Source: Pseudomonas plecoglossicida NBRC 103162 = DSM 15088 (GTDB taxonomy: Bacteria; Pseudomonadota; Gammaproteobacteria; Pseudomonadales; Pseudomonadaceae). Taken from it: 64,000 bases of DNA. The translations under genes and the position numbers were made by a program. The notes under the pieces were generated by a model, which saw only the letters and a program-made list of their open reading frames with translations, did not search any database and was not told the DNA's origin. This document shows, piece by piece, positions 42,900 to 54,086 of this stretch; position 1 is the first letter of the stretch, and the number at the start of each line of letters is the position of its first letter. The stretch spans positions 62,001 through 126,000 of the forward strand of contig NZ_BBIV01000005.1 of the NCBI RefSeq assembly GCF_000730665.1, in the 5' to 3' direction.

Positions 42900-45752
42900 T
42901 CAGTAACGCTCCACCAGCGCGCGAACTGCCGCGGCGCTGTCCTGTTGCAGGGCCTCGCGCGCCAGGGCGCGGGCCGTCTGGTGATTGGCCTGGCGGACCA
43001 GGGCCTTTACTTCGGCAATGCTGCGCGCTGCCACGCTCAGCTCGTCGATATCCAGGCCCAGCAACACGGCCACGGCCTGAGGGTCGGCGGCCAGCTCCCC
43101 GCACACGCCCACCCATTTGCCATGGGCGTGGGCGGCGCGAACGGTCATGTCGATCAGGCTCAGCACCGCCGGGTGCAGCCCGTCGGCCTGGGCCGAGAGA
43201 CTCGGGTGGCCCCGGTCGATGGCCAGGGTGTATTGGGTCAGGTCGTTGGTGCCGATGCTGAAGAAGTCCACCTCGCGCGCCAGCTGTGGCGCCAGCAGGG
43301 CTGCAGACGGCACTTCGACCATGATGCCAAGCTGCAGATCGGCGACCGGGATTTCCTCACGCAGGCGCTCGACCATGGCCCTTGCTTCGCGCCATTCGTG
43401 CACCTGGCCGACCATCGGGAACATGATCCGCAGCGGGCGGTTATCAGCGGCACACAGCAGGGCACGCAACTGATCTTCCATGATCTGCGGCCGCTGCAGG
43501 GTCAGGCGCACGCCGCGCACGCCAAGGAACGGGTTGTCTTCGCTGGGGATCGGCCAGTAGGGCAAGGGCTTGTCGCCACCCACATCGAGGGTACGCACCA
43601 CCAGTGGCCGCCCTTCCAGGCCATCGAGGACACGGCGGTACTCGGCTTCCTGGGTGGCAATGTCCGGGGCCTGGGGATGGGCCATGAACAGCAGTTCGGT
43701 GCGCAGCAGGCCGACGCCTTCGGCGCCCTGGTCCACGACCTTGTCGATGCCGCTGCTCTCGCCGATGTTGGCGAACACCTCGACGGCATGGCCGTCGCGA
43801 GTCACGGCAGGTGCCAGGCGATCGGTCCAGGCGGCGCGCAGGCGCTGTTCGCGCTGGTCGCGCTCGGCCAGCGCACGGTGCAGCTCATCGGCAGGAGGCG
43901 CCACGCTGAGGGTGCCGCGCTGGCCATCGAGTAGCAACGCAGTACCGGCCTCGAGCTGCAGAATCGTTGCACCCGCGCCGACCACCGCCGGAATGCCCAG
44001 GGCCCTGGCGACGATTGCGCTGTGGGCCGTGGCGCCACCATACGCGGTGACGATGCCGGCGACCCGGGCCGGATCCAGCCGGGCGACATCGGAAGGGCCC
44101 ACTTCGGCCATCACCAGTACATAGGCTTGCTCGGGCTCGGCCTGGGCCTGCACGCCACAGAGCTGGGCCAGCACCCTGCGACCGATGTCGCGCAGGTCGG
44201 CGGCGCGCTCGGCCAGCAACGCATCGTGCAGCGCCTCCTGCTGGCGCGCGGCCGCTTCGATCACGGCCATCCACGCGGCTGCGACACTCTCGCCCTGGGC
44301 CAGGCGCAGTTCGACATCGTCGCTCAGCGCCGGGTCAGCGAGCATTTCCTGGTGGGTGACGAAGATCTCGCCAATGGCCTTGTCGCTGCGCTGTACCAGC
44401 GCCTGCAGCTCGCCGTTCACCGCTGCCAGGGCTTGCTGCAGCTTCAGGCGCTCTTGTGTGGGCGATTCGCCACGCAACGGGTAGTCGATCTCACGCTCGA
44501 CACAGACATGCGCCGGCCCACTGGCGATACCAGGTGCCGCGCCCACCGCCTGGATGCGGCTGCCTGCGGTGGGTGCCTGAAGTACTTCGGCCGGCATCGA
44601 CGCGGCTTGGCTGGCGATGGCTGGCAAGGGTCCCACCGCCTCGCCCAGGCCCTCTTCGATGGCGGCCAGCAGGGCAGGCAAGGCGTCGCTGGCGATGGAC
44701 GGCTCGGCGATCAGTTCGAGCACCTGCCCACGTCGGGCACCCAGGCTGAGCAGCTTGCTGAGGCTCTTGACCGACACCGCCGGCTGCGCGCTGTCCACCA
44801 CGCGCAGGCGAATCTCGCCTTCGAAGCCCTTGGCCAGCTGCGCAAGGATCTTCGCCGGGCGAGCATGCAGGCCGTGGGGGTTGGCCAGGGCAATGCGTGC
44901 ACTGGGCCAGTCGGCAGGCGCCTCGCCGCCCAGCACTTCGAGTACGGCGCGGCTGCTGGTGGCCTGGTACAGCGTTTGCCCACGGCCCTCGATCAGCACT
45001 TCGCAAAGGCGTTCGAGCAATGCCTGGTGCGCCACACCGAGGCTGGCCAGGCAGAACAGGCCATTGAGCGGCTGGTCACGATAGCGCAAGGGTTGCTGCG
45101 GGGTGACGAAAGCCAGGCCCGGCTGGCGCACCTGACGTTCGCTGTGCAGCCACCACAGGCCCTCGCCCAGCGGCAATGGCTCGGCTTGTTGCAGCACGGC
45201 GGCAAACCCTCCATCGACGCAGCCGGCCCGTTGCAGCAGGCGCGCGCCACGCCAGGCCAATTCGTCGAAGTCCTCGGCGGGCAGGTTCAGGCCGACCAGC
45301 TGTGCGTCCAGCGCCAATTCCTGCGGCGCGCTTTGCAGTAGCTTGAGCAACGCCTCGGCAGAGCTGGCCCGGCGCAGGGCCTCGGCCAGGTCGGTTTCGC
45401 CCAGGGCACGGGTCAGCAATTGCAGCAGGCGCAGGTGCTCATCGGAACGGGCAGCGATGCCGATCGCCAGGTAGACGATCTGGCCGTCGCCCCAGTCGAC
45501 ACCCTCGGGAAACTGCAGCAGGCGCACGCCGGTGGCAAACACCAGGTCACGCGTCTGCGGGGTGCCGTGGGGGATGGCGATGCCCTGGCCAAGGAACGTG
45601 GACCCTTGCGCCTCGCGCGCCTGCAGCCCTTGCAGGTAGCCGTCAGCGACCAGGCCATCGGCCACCAGCTGCTGCGCCAGCAGGCGCAATGCCTCGGCCT
45701 TGTCGGCGGCCGTCTGGCCCATGGCTATCTGCTCCTTGGCGAGCTCGAGCAT
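42900..45752 (-). CDS. fruB: Fructose PTS multiphosphoryl protein EIIA-HPr-EI
   Basis: 950 residues in three parts. EIIA (about 1-145) has the active His62 in IAIPHGTPQ, the HPr domain (about 280-370) has NPHGLHARPAKIL, and enzyme I (about 400-950) has the phospho-histidine in GGATAHSAIVARALG and the PEP site in SIGTNDLTQYTLAIDRG. The protein passes phosphate from PEP to FruA by itself, as is usual in Pseudomonas. First gene of the operon, divergent from cra with the operator between. Confidence 0.96.
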   Translation of the reverse strand: MLELAKEQIAMGQTAADKAEALRLLAQQLVADGLVADGYLQGLQAREAQGSTFLGQGIAIPHGTPQTRDLVFATGVRLLQFPEGVDWGDGQIVYLAIGIAARSDEHLRLLQLLTRALGETDLAEALRRASSAEALLKLLQSAPQELALDAQLVGLNLPAEDFDELAWRGARLLQRAGCVDGGFAAVLQQAEPLPLGEGLWWLHSERQVRQPGLAFVTPQQPLRYRDQPLNGLFCLASLGVAHQALLERLCEVLIEGRGQTLYQATSSRAVLEVLGGEAPADWPSARIALANPHGLHARPAKILAQLAKGFEGEIRLRVVDSAQPAVSVKSLSKLLSLGARRGQVLELIAEPSIASDALPALLAAIEEGLGEAVGPLPAIASQAASMPAEVLQAPTAGSRIQAVGAAPGIASGPAHVCVEREIDYPLRGESPTQERLKLQQALAAVNGELQALVQRSDKAIGEIFVTHQEMLADPALSDDVELRLAQGESVAAAWMAVIEAAARQQEALHDALLAERAADLRDIGRRVLAQLCGVQAQAEPEQAYVLVMAEVGPSDVARLDPARVAGIVTAYGGATAHSAIVARALGIPAVVGAGATILQLEAGTALLLDGQRGTLSVAPPADELHRALAERDQREQRLRAAWTDRLAPAVTRDGHAVEVFANIGESSGIDKVVDQGAEGVGLLRTELLFMAHPQAPDIATQEAEYRRVLDGLEGRPLVVRTLDVGGDKPLPYWPIPSEDNPFLGVRGVRLTLQRPQIMEDQLRALLCAADNRPLRIMFPMVGQVHEWREARAMVERLREEIPVADLQLGIMVEVPSAALLAPQLAREVDFFSIGTNDLTQYTLAIDRGHPSLSAQADGLHPAVLSLIDMTVRAAHAHGKWVGVCGELAADPQAVAVLLGLDIDELSVAARSIAEVKALVRQANHQTARALAREALQQDSAAAVRALVERY

Positions 45753-45876
45753 GACCTTCTCCTTTTGCAGCCCCTTGCGATAAATGCCGGGTAGTGAGGT
45801 ATTGTTGTGAAATTCACGGTTTCAGCCAGTTCAACGGCCTTGCACGAGCGGCAGGCGGGGCAGAAAAATAGACAGC

Positions 45877-45888
45877 TGAAACGTTTAA
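45877..45888. promoter_or_regulatory. FruR/Cra operator
   Basis: TGAAACGTTTAA on the plus strand is TTAAACGTTTCA on the minus strand, identical to the FruR operator described for the P. putida fruB promoter. It lies in the 293-base gap between fruB and cra. A second site resembling a half-operator, GGCTGAAACC on the minus strand, lies at 45818-45827. The gap holds no gene. Confidence 0.88.
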
Positions 45889-46045
45889 CCTGACCAAGCG
45901 GCCACGTTACTCGATAATCTTCCAGGGAAAAAGCCCCATCCTGTCGGACAATTGCGACAATGGTCGTCTGCGCGTGGCAGCCTGACCGGGTCAAACTATT
46001 CGGTCCTGTCCCACGACCAGTCCCGGTAATAACAAGGAAAATTCG

Positions 46046-47041
46046 GTGAAACTCAGCGATATCGCCCGTCTGGCCGGTGTGTCCGTGACCACTGCCAGTT
46101 ACGTCATCAATGGCAAAGCTGAACAGCAGCGCATCAGCAGCAGCACTGTCGAGCGCGTGCGCGCGGTGGTCGAGGCCCACGGCTTCACCCCCAACCCGCA
46201 GGCCGCGGGCCTGCGCAGCCGGCACACCCGTACCCTGGGCTTCATTCTCCCGGATCTGGAGAACCCCAGCTACGCCCGCATCGCCAAACAACTGGAACAG
46301 GGCGCCCGTGCCCGTGGCTACCAGTTGCTGATTGCCAGCAGCGACGACCAGCCCGACAGCGAACGCCAGCTGCAGCAACTGTTCCGTGCCCGGCGCTGCG
46401 ATGCCCTGTTCGTCGCCAGCTGCCTGCCGCCCGAAGACGACAGCTACCGCGACCTGCAGGACAAAGGCCTGCCGGTGATCGCCATCGACCGGCGCCTGGA
46501 CCCGGCACACTTCTGCTCGGTCATCAGTGACGACCGCGATGCCAGCCGCCAGCTGGCCGACAGCCTGCTGAGCACTGCGCCACGCAGCATCGCCTTGATC
46601 GGTGCGCGCCCGGAACTGTCGGTCAGCCAGGCGCGTGCCGGTGGCTTCGACGAGGCCTTGCAAGGTTTTGCCGGTGACGTGCGGCGTTATCAAGGCGAGG
46701 CCTTCAGCCGCGAATGCGGCCAGCGCCTGATGCAGCAACTGGTCGACGAGCTGGGTGGGCTGCCGGATGCCCTGGTGACCACCTCCTATGTGCTGCTGCA
46801 AGGCGTGTTCGACACCCTGCAGGCGCGCTCGGCCGACTCGCGCCAGCTGCAACTGGGCACCTTCGGTGACAACCAGCTGCTGGACTTCCTGCCGCTGCCG
46901 GTCAACGCCATGGCCCAGCAACACGGCCTGATCGCCTCGACAGCGCTGGAGCTGGCCCTGGCCGCGATCGAAGAGAAACGCTACGAACCCGGCGTGCATG
47001 CCATCGGTCGAACCTTCAAGCAACGCATTGCTGCAGGCTGA
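46046..47041 (+). CDS. cra: Fructose repressor FruR/Cra (LacI family)
   Basis: 331 residues with a LacI helix-turn-helix (MKLSDIARLAGVSVTTASYV) and a periplasmic-binding-like effector domain (RTLGFILPDLENPSYARIA). Start GTG 46046 follows AAGGAAA. In P. putida FruR represses fruBKA and answers to fructose-1-phosphate. The perfect operator between it and fruB fits. Its stop is 2 bases before the tatD start, so the two are probably co-transcribed. Confidence 0.95.
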   Translation: MKLSDIARLAGVSVTTASYVINGKAEQQRISSSTVERVRAVVEAHGFTPNPQAAGLRSRHTRTLGFILPDLENPSYARIAKQLEQGARARGYQLLIASSDDQPDSERQLQQLFRARRCDALFVASCLPPEDDSYRDLQDKGLPVIAIDRRLDPAHFCSVISDDRDASRQLADSLLSTAPRSIALIGARPELSVSQARAGGFDEALQGFAGDVRRYQGEAFSRECGQRLMQQLVDELGGLPDALVTTSYVLLQGVFDTLQARSADSRQLQLGTFGDNQLLDFLPLPVNAMAQQHGLIASTALELALAAIEEKRYEPGVHAIGRTFKQRIAAG

Positions 47042-47043
47042 CC

Positions 47044-47820
47044 ATGCACCTGATCGACACCCACACCCATCTGGACTTCCCCGATTTCGACGCCGACCGG
47101 CCGCGCCTGCTGGCCAATGCGGCGGCGCTCGGGGTGCAGCGGATGGTGGTGCTGGGGGTGTATCAGGCCAATTTCCAGCGGGTCTGGGACCTGGCCTGCG
47201 CTGAACCTTGCGTGCATGCGGCGCTCGGCTTGCACCCGGTCTACCTGGACCAGCATTGCCCCGAGCACCTGGTGCAATTGCGCGAATGGCTGGAACGCCT
47301 GAGCGGTGACCCGCGGCTGTGCGCCGTGGGCGAGTTCGGCCTGGACTACTACCTCGAAGCGCTGGACAAGGAACGTCAGCAGGCGCTGTTCGAAGCGCAG
47401 TTGCAGATGGCCTGCGACTTCGCCCTGCCCGCCCTGCTGCACGTGCGCCGCAGCCATGCCCAGGTGATCGCCACGCTCAAGCGTTACAAGCCGGCGCGGG
47501 CGGGGGTGATCCACGCGTTTGCCGGCAGTCATGAAGAGGCGCGCGAATACATCAAGCTGGGTTTTCGGCTTGGGCTGGGCGGCGCCGCGACCTGGCCGCA
47601 GGCGTTGCGGTTGCGCAAGACCATCGCCCGGTTACCGCTGGAAAGCGTCGTGCTCGAGACCGACTCGCCGGACATGGCACCGGCGATGTTCGCCGGGCAG
47701 CGCAACAGCCCGGAGCATTTGCCGGAGATAGCCGAGGCTCTGGCTGGGCTGATGGGCATCGAGGCAGACGTCCTGGCGCAAGCCAGTAGCAAGAATGCCT
47801 GTGAGTTGTTTGGTTGGTAG
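47044..47820 (+). CDS. TatD-family metal-dependent hydrolase/DNase
   Basis: 258 residues of a TIM-barrel metal hydrolase: DTHTHLDF at the start, GEFGLDYY, HVRRSH, HAFAGS and ETDSP supply the metal ligands. The family has 3'-5' exonuclease and DNA-repair functions. Two bases separate it from cra. A role in fructose regulation is not suggested; the pairing looks positional. Confidence 0.9.
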   Translation: MHLIDTHTHLDFPDFDADRPRLLANAAALGVQRMVVLGVYQANFQRVWDLACAEPCVHAALGLHPVYLDQHCPEHLVQLREWLERLSGDPRLCAVGEFGLDYYLEALDKERQQALFEAQLQMACDFALPALLHVRRSHAQVIATLKRYKPARAGVIHAFAGSHEEAREYIKLGFRLGLGGAATWPQALRLRKTIARLPLESVVLETDSPDMAPAMFAGQRNSPEHLPEIAEALAGLMGIEADVLAQASSKNACELFGW

Positions 47821-47824
47821 TACC

Positions 47825-47856
47825 GGCCCTATCGCCGGCAAGCCGGCTTCCACAGG
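47825..47856. repeat. REP element
   Basis: GGCCCTATCGCCGGCAAGCC then GGCTTCCACAGG: a P. putida REP with one change (TTCCACA), between convergent tatD and ampE. Confidence 0.75.
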
Positions 47857-47879
47857 TAAGAAGCTGTCAGCGCGCTTGC

Positions 47880-48710
47880 TCAGACCAGCACCGTCCACAA
47901 GGCAAAGCCCGCATACCACAACACGGCAGCGCGCAGCAGCAGCTCCCAGAGGCTGTCCAGCCGCCCCAGGCCACGCTGGCTGTCTTCATGTTCGGGGATG
48001 TCGTCGGCAATCCGGCCCACCCTGGCCACCAGATGCGCGGCACTGATATGCACGTTGAGCACCTCGTGCAGCATCACCCGGGTCACCGCCAGGAAGTTGC
48101 CCACCAAGGCGAAACTCAGTGCCAGCAGACGGACCGGCAGCCAGTCCATCACATGCCTCAGTCGCTCGGCACGGGCCTTGAGCGCAGGCTGGCCACTGTG
48201 CTCGGCCGTCAGCGCCAGCAAGCGATAAGCCAGCGCCGCGCCAGGGCCAAGCACGAAGTACCAGAAGATCACGGCGAAGAAACCCTGGTACACCTGCCAC
48301 AACAGATTGCCCTGCACGCGCACCAGCAGGCTGTGCGGCTCGTCCGCTGCCAGCCCCAGGTCGCGCTCGGCCACATGCAGCGCGGCCTGGTCGTCGCCAC
48401 GCCGCCAGGCATCGCGGAACGGCCCGAGGGACGCCTTGGCATCGCCGCGCCCCAGGCTGTAGATCAGCACCACCAGGTGCACCGGCAAGGCCAGCAAGCC
48501 GTAGGCGACCGGGTCGAGCACATGCAGCAGCAAGACCAGCAGCGCCACCGGCGCCAGCACCAGGATGGCCAAGGTCCACCAGGGGTGCACCTTGCCGCTG
48601 CGCTCCAGGCGTACCAGTTCACCCAGGAAGAAACCATCCCGTTGCACCTGGTGGCGCAGGGCAGAGAATTTTTCTACCCACAGCGCCAGCAACAACACCA
48701 GAAAACTCAT
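47880..48710 (-). CDS. ampE: Inner-membrane protein AmpE
   Basis: 276 residues with several hydrophobic helices: MSFLVLLLALWVEKFSAL, TLAILVLAPVALLVLLLHVL, QGFFAVIFWYFVLGPGAALA and a C-terminal LLRAAVLWYAGFALW. The start and the position behind ampD, overlapping by ATGA, identify it as AmpE, a membrane protein of the ampD operon with a suggested signalling role in beta-lactamase induction. The 276-residue length is normal. Confidence 0.92.
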   Translation of the reverse strand: MSFLVLLLALWVEKFSALRHQVQRDGFFLGELVRLERSGKVHPWWTLAILVLAPVALLVLLLHVLDPVAYGLLALPVHLVVLIYSLGRGDAKASLGPFRDAWRRGDDQAALHVAERDLGLAADEPHSLLVRVQGNLLWQVYQGFFAVIFWYFVLGPGAALAYRLLALTAEHSGQPALKARAERLRHVMDWLPVRLLALSFALVGNFLAVTRVMLHEVLNVHISAAHLVARVGRIADDIPEHEDSQRGLGRLDSLWELLLRAAVLWYAGFALWTVLV

Positions 48711-49279
48711 GCCTTGTCCTCGTTGTCCTTCACGTCAGCGCGGTAGCGCGGCCAGTCGAATGCCGGGCCGGGGTCGGTCTTGCGCTGGGGGGCGATATCG
48801 CTGTGGCCCTGGATGCGATCCAGGCCGATGGCCGGCCAGGCCGCCTGGATGTGCCGGGTCAGTTGCGTCAGCACGGCGTACTGGGCCTCTGTGTAGGGCA
48901 GATCGTCAGTGCCCTCCAGTTCGATACCGATGGAAAAATCGTTGCAGCCTTCGCGCCCGTCGAAACGGGAAACCCCGGCATGCCAGGCACGTTCGAGCAA
49001 GGACACGAACTGGGTGACGGCGCCGTCGCGCTCGACGAACAGGTGCGCCGACACGGTGAGGTGGCTGATGCTGGCGAAGTAAGGATGTTCATCGGGGTCC
49101 AGGCGGTTCTGGAAGAAGGCCTGCACCTTGCCGCTGCCAAAACAGGCGGGCGGCAGGCTGATGTTGTGGATCACCAGCAGGGAAATCGATTCGCCCTCGG
49201 GGCGGGCATTGAAGTTCGGCGATGGGCAGTGGGTGATTCCGGTTCCGTGGAACCAGCCCGTGGCACGGTCCAATTGCAT
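48707..49279 (-). CDS. ampD: 1,6-anhydro-N-acetylmuramyl-L-alanine amidase AmpD
   Basis: 190 residues from ATG 49279; MQLDRATGWFHGTGITHCPSP is the family start. Zinc ligands are in LVIHNIS and in GHSDIAPQRKTDPGPAF (His and Asp, with the catalytic Lys). The cytoplasmic enzyme removes the peptide from anhydro-muropeptides in cell-wall recycling; its loss de-represses AmpC. Coupled to ampE by ATGA. Confidence 0.95.
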   Translation of the reverse strand: MQLDRATGWFHGTGITHCPSPNFNARPEGESISLLVIHNISLPPACFGSGKVQAFFQNRLDPDEHPYFASISHLTVSAHLFVERDGAVTQFVSLLERAWHAGVSRFDGREGCNDFSIGIELEGTDDLPYTEAQYAVLTQLTRHIQAAWPAIGLDRIQGHSDIAPQRKTDPGPAFDWPRYRADVKDNEDKA

Positions 49280-49379
49280 GGGGTAGGTCCTGAAAAACGC
49301 CGGGTACAGAACCGCAGTATGCCCTGCCCGGGCGGCGCTTTGCATGTGAATCGTTGTAATGCCGGTGTTGCGCCTGCCT

Positions 49380-49730
49380 TCAGTGAACCTGCTGCTGGCG
49401 CAAGTTTTCGAGCACCGCGGCCAACGCCCGCTCGAACAGCAGCCCGTCATCGAGCATGCGCACTTCACCACGGCGCAACGCCTGGACCAGGCCGGCCGTG
49501 CTCCACTCGCGCACCTTCATGCCGGTGCGGTTGGCGAACACCAGACGGTCGCTGCCGTCGATGCGCGCCACCAGCTTGCAGCGCAGCGCCTCGTCATCGT
49601 CCAGCACCTCGATCCAGGCGCCGATACGCAGGTGACGTATCACCCGCCATTCCACGGCGCGCTCATCGACCTGGCACAGCGGCACACAGGCGGGTTCTTC
49701 GGCCAGGGCCAGCACGATCGCCTCGTCCAC
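49380..49730 (-). pseudogene. Truncated DUF1631 gene (C-terminal part only)
   Basis: The minus strand encodes 116 residues matching the C-terminal domain of DUF1631 proteins: LRIGAWIEVL, LVFANRTGMKVREWS and a terminal MLDDGLLFERALAAVLENLR. Full proteins of this family are about 700 residues or more and often lie between ampD and nadC in pseudomonads. Here only some 550 bases separate them, so most of the gene is gone. Open frame continues further upstream but without family similarity. A GTG at 49730 with GAGG five bases before it could restart translation, so a short protein may still be made. Confidence 0.6.
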
Positions 49731-49752
49731 CCTTACCTCGTTCGGTGCCTGA

Positions 49753-50784
<1,032 letters not shown>

Positions 50785-50800
50785 GCTGATCGCAGGCATG

Positions 50801-50829
50801 AAAAAACCGGCCAATGGGCCGGTTTTTTT
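50801..50829. terminator. Bidirectional rho-independent terminator (nadC/trxB)
   Basis: AACCGGCC, loop AATG, GGCCGGTT flanked by A-runs on the left and T-runs on the right. It serves the convergent nadC and trxB genes. A small REP-like palindrome (TTGCCGGCGATTGGGCTGC then AAGGCAGCCC) follows at 50836-50863. Confidence 0.92.
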
Positions 50830-50876
50830 GTGGGTTGCCGGCGATTGGGCTGCAAGGCAGCCCCAGCGTCATCACA

Positions 50877-51905
<1,029 letters not shown>

Positions 51906-51983
51906 TTAAAAAGGACCCGCGCAGCACTTGGGGAAGGCTACAACGCGCAGGTCCCGAAAGCAGAAAATTGAGCGCACTGTAGC

Positions 51984-52026
51984 GAGGTGGCAGAGATTAA
52001 GGAAATATCCTTCGACAATCCACCTC
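51984..52026. other. Nested inverted repeat in the trxB-cysZ gap
   Basis: GAGGTGG (51984-51990) pairs with CCACCTC (52020-52026), enclosing AAGGA/TCCTT (51999-52003 with 52008-52012, loop AATA). The two stems could form one 43-base cruciform or RNA hairpin. It sits in the 334-base gap between divergent trxB and cysZ. I see no gene, tRNA or clear terminator in that gap; both promoters should lie there. Confidence 0.45.
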
Positions 52027-52173
52027 ATAGGCAACCTCTATGTGTGGATTTCATCGGGCAAAAGCCGCTCTGGGGCATTTGTTACAGCTAGTTTCTTCAT
52101 GATCGCCCGCCTTTCGTCGGCGCTGCAAACTCGGTAAGGTCAGCGCGTTTTCACTTGTCTGCGGAGCGTCTCG

Positions 52174-52902
52174 ATGCAAGCCCCTGTCCTCTCTGGCCCC
52201 CAGTACCTGCGCGAAGGCCTGAAACTGGTGCTGAGCCCCAACCTGCGGTTGTTCGTGCTGCTGCCGCTGGCGATCAACCTGCTGCTGTTCGGCGGCCTGG
52301 TCTACTTCGCCGGGCACCAGTTCAGCCTGTGGCTCGACGCCCTGATGCCGACCCTGCCGGACTGGCTGAGCTTTCTCAGCTACATCCTCTGGCCGCTGTT
52401 CGTCGCCTTGCTGGTGCTGATGGTGTTCTTCACTTTCACCCTGGTGGCCAACATCATCGCGGCGCCGTTCAACGGTTTTCTGGCCGAAAAGGTCGAAGTG
52501 GTGGTGCGTGGCCAGGACAACTTCCCGGCCTTCAGCTGGGGTGAACTGGTGGCCATGGTACCGCGTACCCTCAGCCGCGAGATGCGCAAGCTCGGCTACT
52601 TCTTGCCGCGGGCCATCGGCCTGTTCATCCTCTCGTTCGTCCCGGTGGTCAACGTGATCGCCGCGCCGCTGTGGCTGATCTTCGGGGTGTGGATGATGGC
52701 CATCCAGTACATCGACTACCCGGCGGACAACAACAAGATGAGCTGGCAGGACATGCTCGCCTGGCTGCGCCAGAAGCGTTGGCAGTCGCTGGGGTTTGGC
52801 GGGATTACCTACCTGGCGCTGATGATCCCGGGGGTGAACGTGCTGATGATGCCGGCGGCGGTGGCGGGGGCCACGTTGTTCTGGGTGCGGGAGCGCAGCT
52901 GA
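52174..52902 (+). CDS. cysZ: Sulfate transporter CysZ
   Basis: 242 residues with the CysZ pattern: [20 protein letters not shown], hydrophobic helices [39 protein letters not shown] and [19 protein letters not shown], and [11 protein letters not shown]. It imports sulfate for cysteine synthesis. Divergent from trxB. Confidence 0.92.
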   Translation: MQAPVLSGPQYLREGLKLVLSPNLRLFVLLPLAINLLLFGGLVYFAGHQFSLWLDALMPTLPDWLSFLSYILWPLFVALLVLMVFFTFTLVANIIAAPFNGFLAEKVEVVVRGQDNFPAFSWGELVAMVPRTLSREMRKLGYFLPRAIGLFILSFVPVVNVIAAPLWLIFGVWMMAIQYIDYPADNNKMSWQDMLAWLRQKRWQSLGFGGITYLALMIPGVNVLMMPAAVAGATLFWVRERS

Positions 52903-52946
52903 AACGTGAAGGGGCTGCGATGCAGCCCCATCTGCAGATCACTGAT

Positions 52947-53797
52947 TCAAAAGTCGGAAAAGCTGTAGGGCTCTAGCGCGGAAATTTGTGACAGTATCAT
53001 CAGATGCTCCACCGCCTTGACTTTCTCGATATTAGCAAAGGCAACCTGCCCGCCGAACGCCAAGGCGGGCACAAACCCGTACATCTCATCAACCTTCAGC
53101 AGGCCCAGTTTCTTCTTGGCGGGCTCGAAAAAATCACCAAAATCATTGGATTCTTTATCAACAGACAAAAAAAGTTTTGCACCTCCCTGTCCATTCCTCC
53201 CAAGCTTAGATCTACATCCTCCCCCGTATAACGAGAAAGTAGACTATCGATCGTAACTGATAATCCGCTATTTTCTTCCCATAAATAGAGATCACCAAAG
53301 GCGCTGCGTGCAATCAAGTGATATTTGTCTCGCGTTTCCAGAGGGCTTCCTTCAATCCAGGACCCATGCTTGGAGCCCGGTAGCTTGTCCGCTTTGAAGC
53401 ACGGCACCGTATGAAGTGGCATGCTACCGGGCTTGCCCTTTGAAGGCTCCTTGTCTTTCCCTGCAGGCCGATTCGGCTGCACAGGCTGCGTATCATCCAT
53501 CGCCCCCTTGCGCCGCTCCGGCACCTGCAAATCCGGCCGCTTCTTCAACCCCTCCTCATGCTTGAGCATCCACTGCCCCAGCCCCGCTCCCTTGCTGCTG
53601 GCCGCCATCTCCTGCGCCAGCACCCGGACATCGCCACGCCCCCGTGTGAGGTACGAGACGATCGCCCCCAACAACAGCACCACCACTTCCACATGCCCCA
53701 AGGCAATGTGGTGAGCAGCTCGGGAGACCGTATCCGGGTGCTCCTGGCTGAACGGGTCGAGGCCATCGCTGCGCGTGCCTTCCCAGGCGATACGGAC
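52947..53797 (-). pseudogene. Collapsed T6SS effector-immunity remnant (Tde1/Tdi1-like), frameshifted
   Basis: The minus strand, read from just after a TAA at 53800-53798, encodes IAWEGTRSDGLDPFSQEHPD, a hydrophobic HVEVVVLLLGAIVSYLTRGR, a Pro/Lys-rich linker and VPCFKADKLP. This resembles the middle of PAAR-type effectors carrying a toxin-15 (Ntox15) nuclease domain, but stops where the toxin domain would begin. It continues in frame into KYHLIARSAFGDLYLWE and MDREVQNFF, the C-terminal part of GAD-like/DUF1851 (Tdi1-type) immunity proteins. A deletion has thus fused an effector to its immunity gene. At a run of seven T (minus strand, near 53167-53173) the frame is lost; adding one T restores SVDKESNDFGDFFEPAKKKLG and ends at YSFSDF. 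Family names are from memory; no search was run. Confidence 0.6.
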
Positions 53798-54044
53798 TTA
53801 CGATCAGATTTTCTACACCACCTGGGGCGATGACAATGTGGTCAGCTACTCCAGAACGCTGGTTGAGATGTTGACCGAGGCCGTGCTGGACAGTGAACGC
53901 CCCTCCCTCGGCAGCCAAGGCGGGTTGTTCAAGACTCGAGGCCTGGCCAGTATCGACCAGCACCTCAAAATCGACCTGAACCTGATCAACGAAGCTATCA
54001 CCATTGTGTACAGACACATCAAACAGACAGAACAGGAGGGCTGA
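53775..54044 (+). CDS. Hypothetical protein fragment
   Basis: Up to 89 residues in the plus strand, with convincing protein-like composition from about 53793 (YDQIFYTTWGDDNVVSYSRT, later LASIDQHLKIDLNLINEAI and a charged end KQTEQEG). The first residues overlap the effector remnant on the other strand, so the true start is unclear and a truncation at the rearrangement junction is likely. Not recognised. It may be the C-terminal end of an unrelated gene brought here by the same event. Confidence 0.4.
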   Translation: MPSQAIRTYDQIFYTTWGDDNVVSYSRTLVEMLTEAVLDSERPSLGSQGGLFKTRGLASIDQHLKIDLNLINEAITIVYRHIKQTEQEG

Positions 54045-54086
54045 TCTGTCGCTACACAGGGGTCGCTTCGCGGCTCCACCTCGTCA

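Noticed and set aside
51928..52137. 69-codon plus-strand frame in the trxB-cysZ gap
   Set aside because: No ribosome-binding site or protein-like pattern; overlaps the inverted repeats and the likely promoters.
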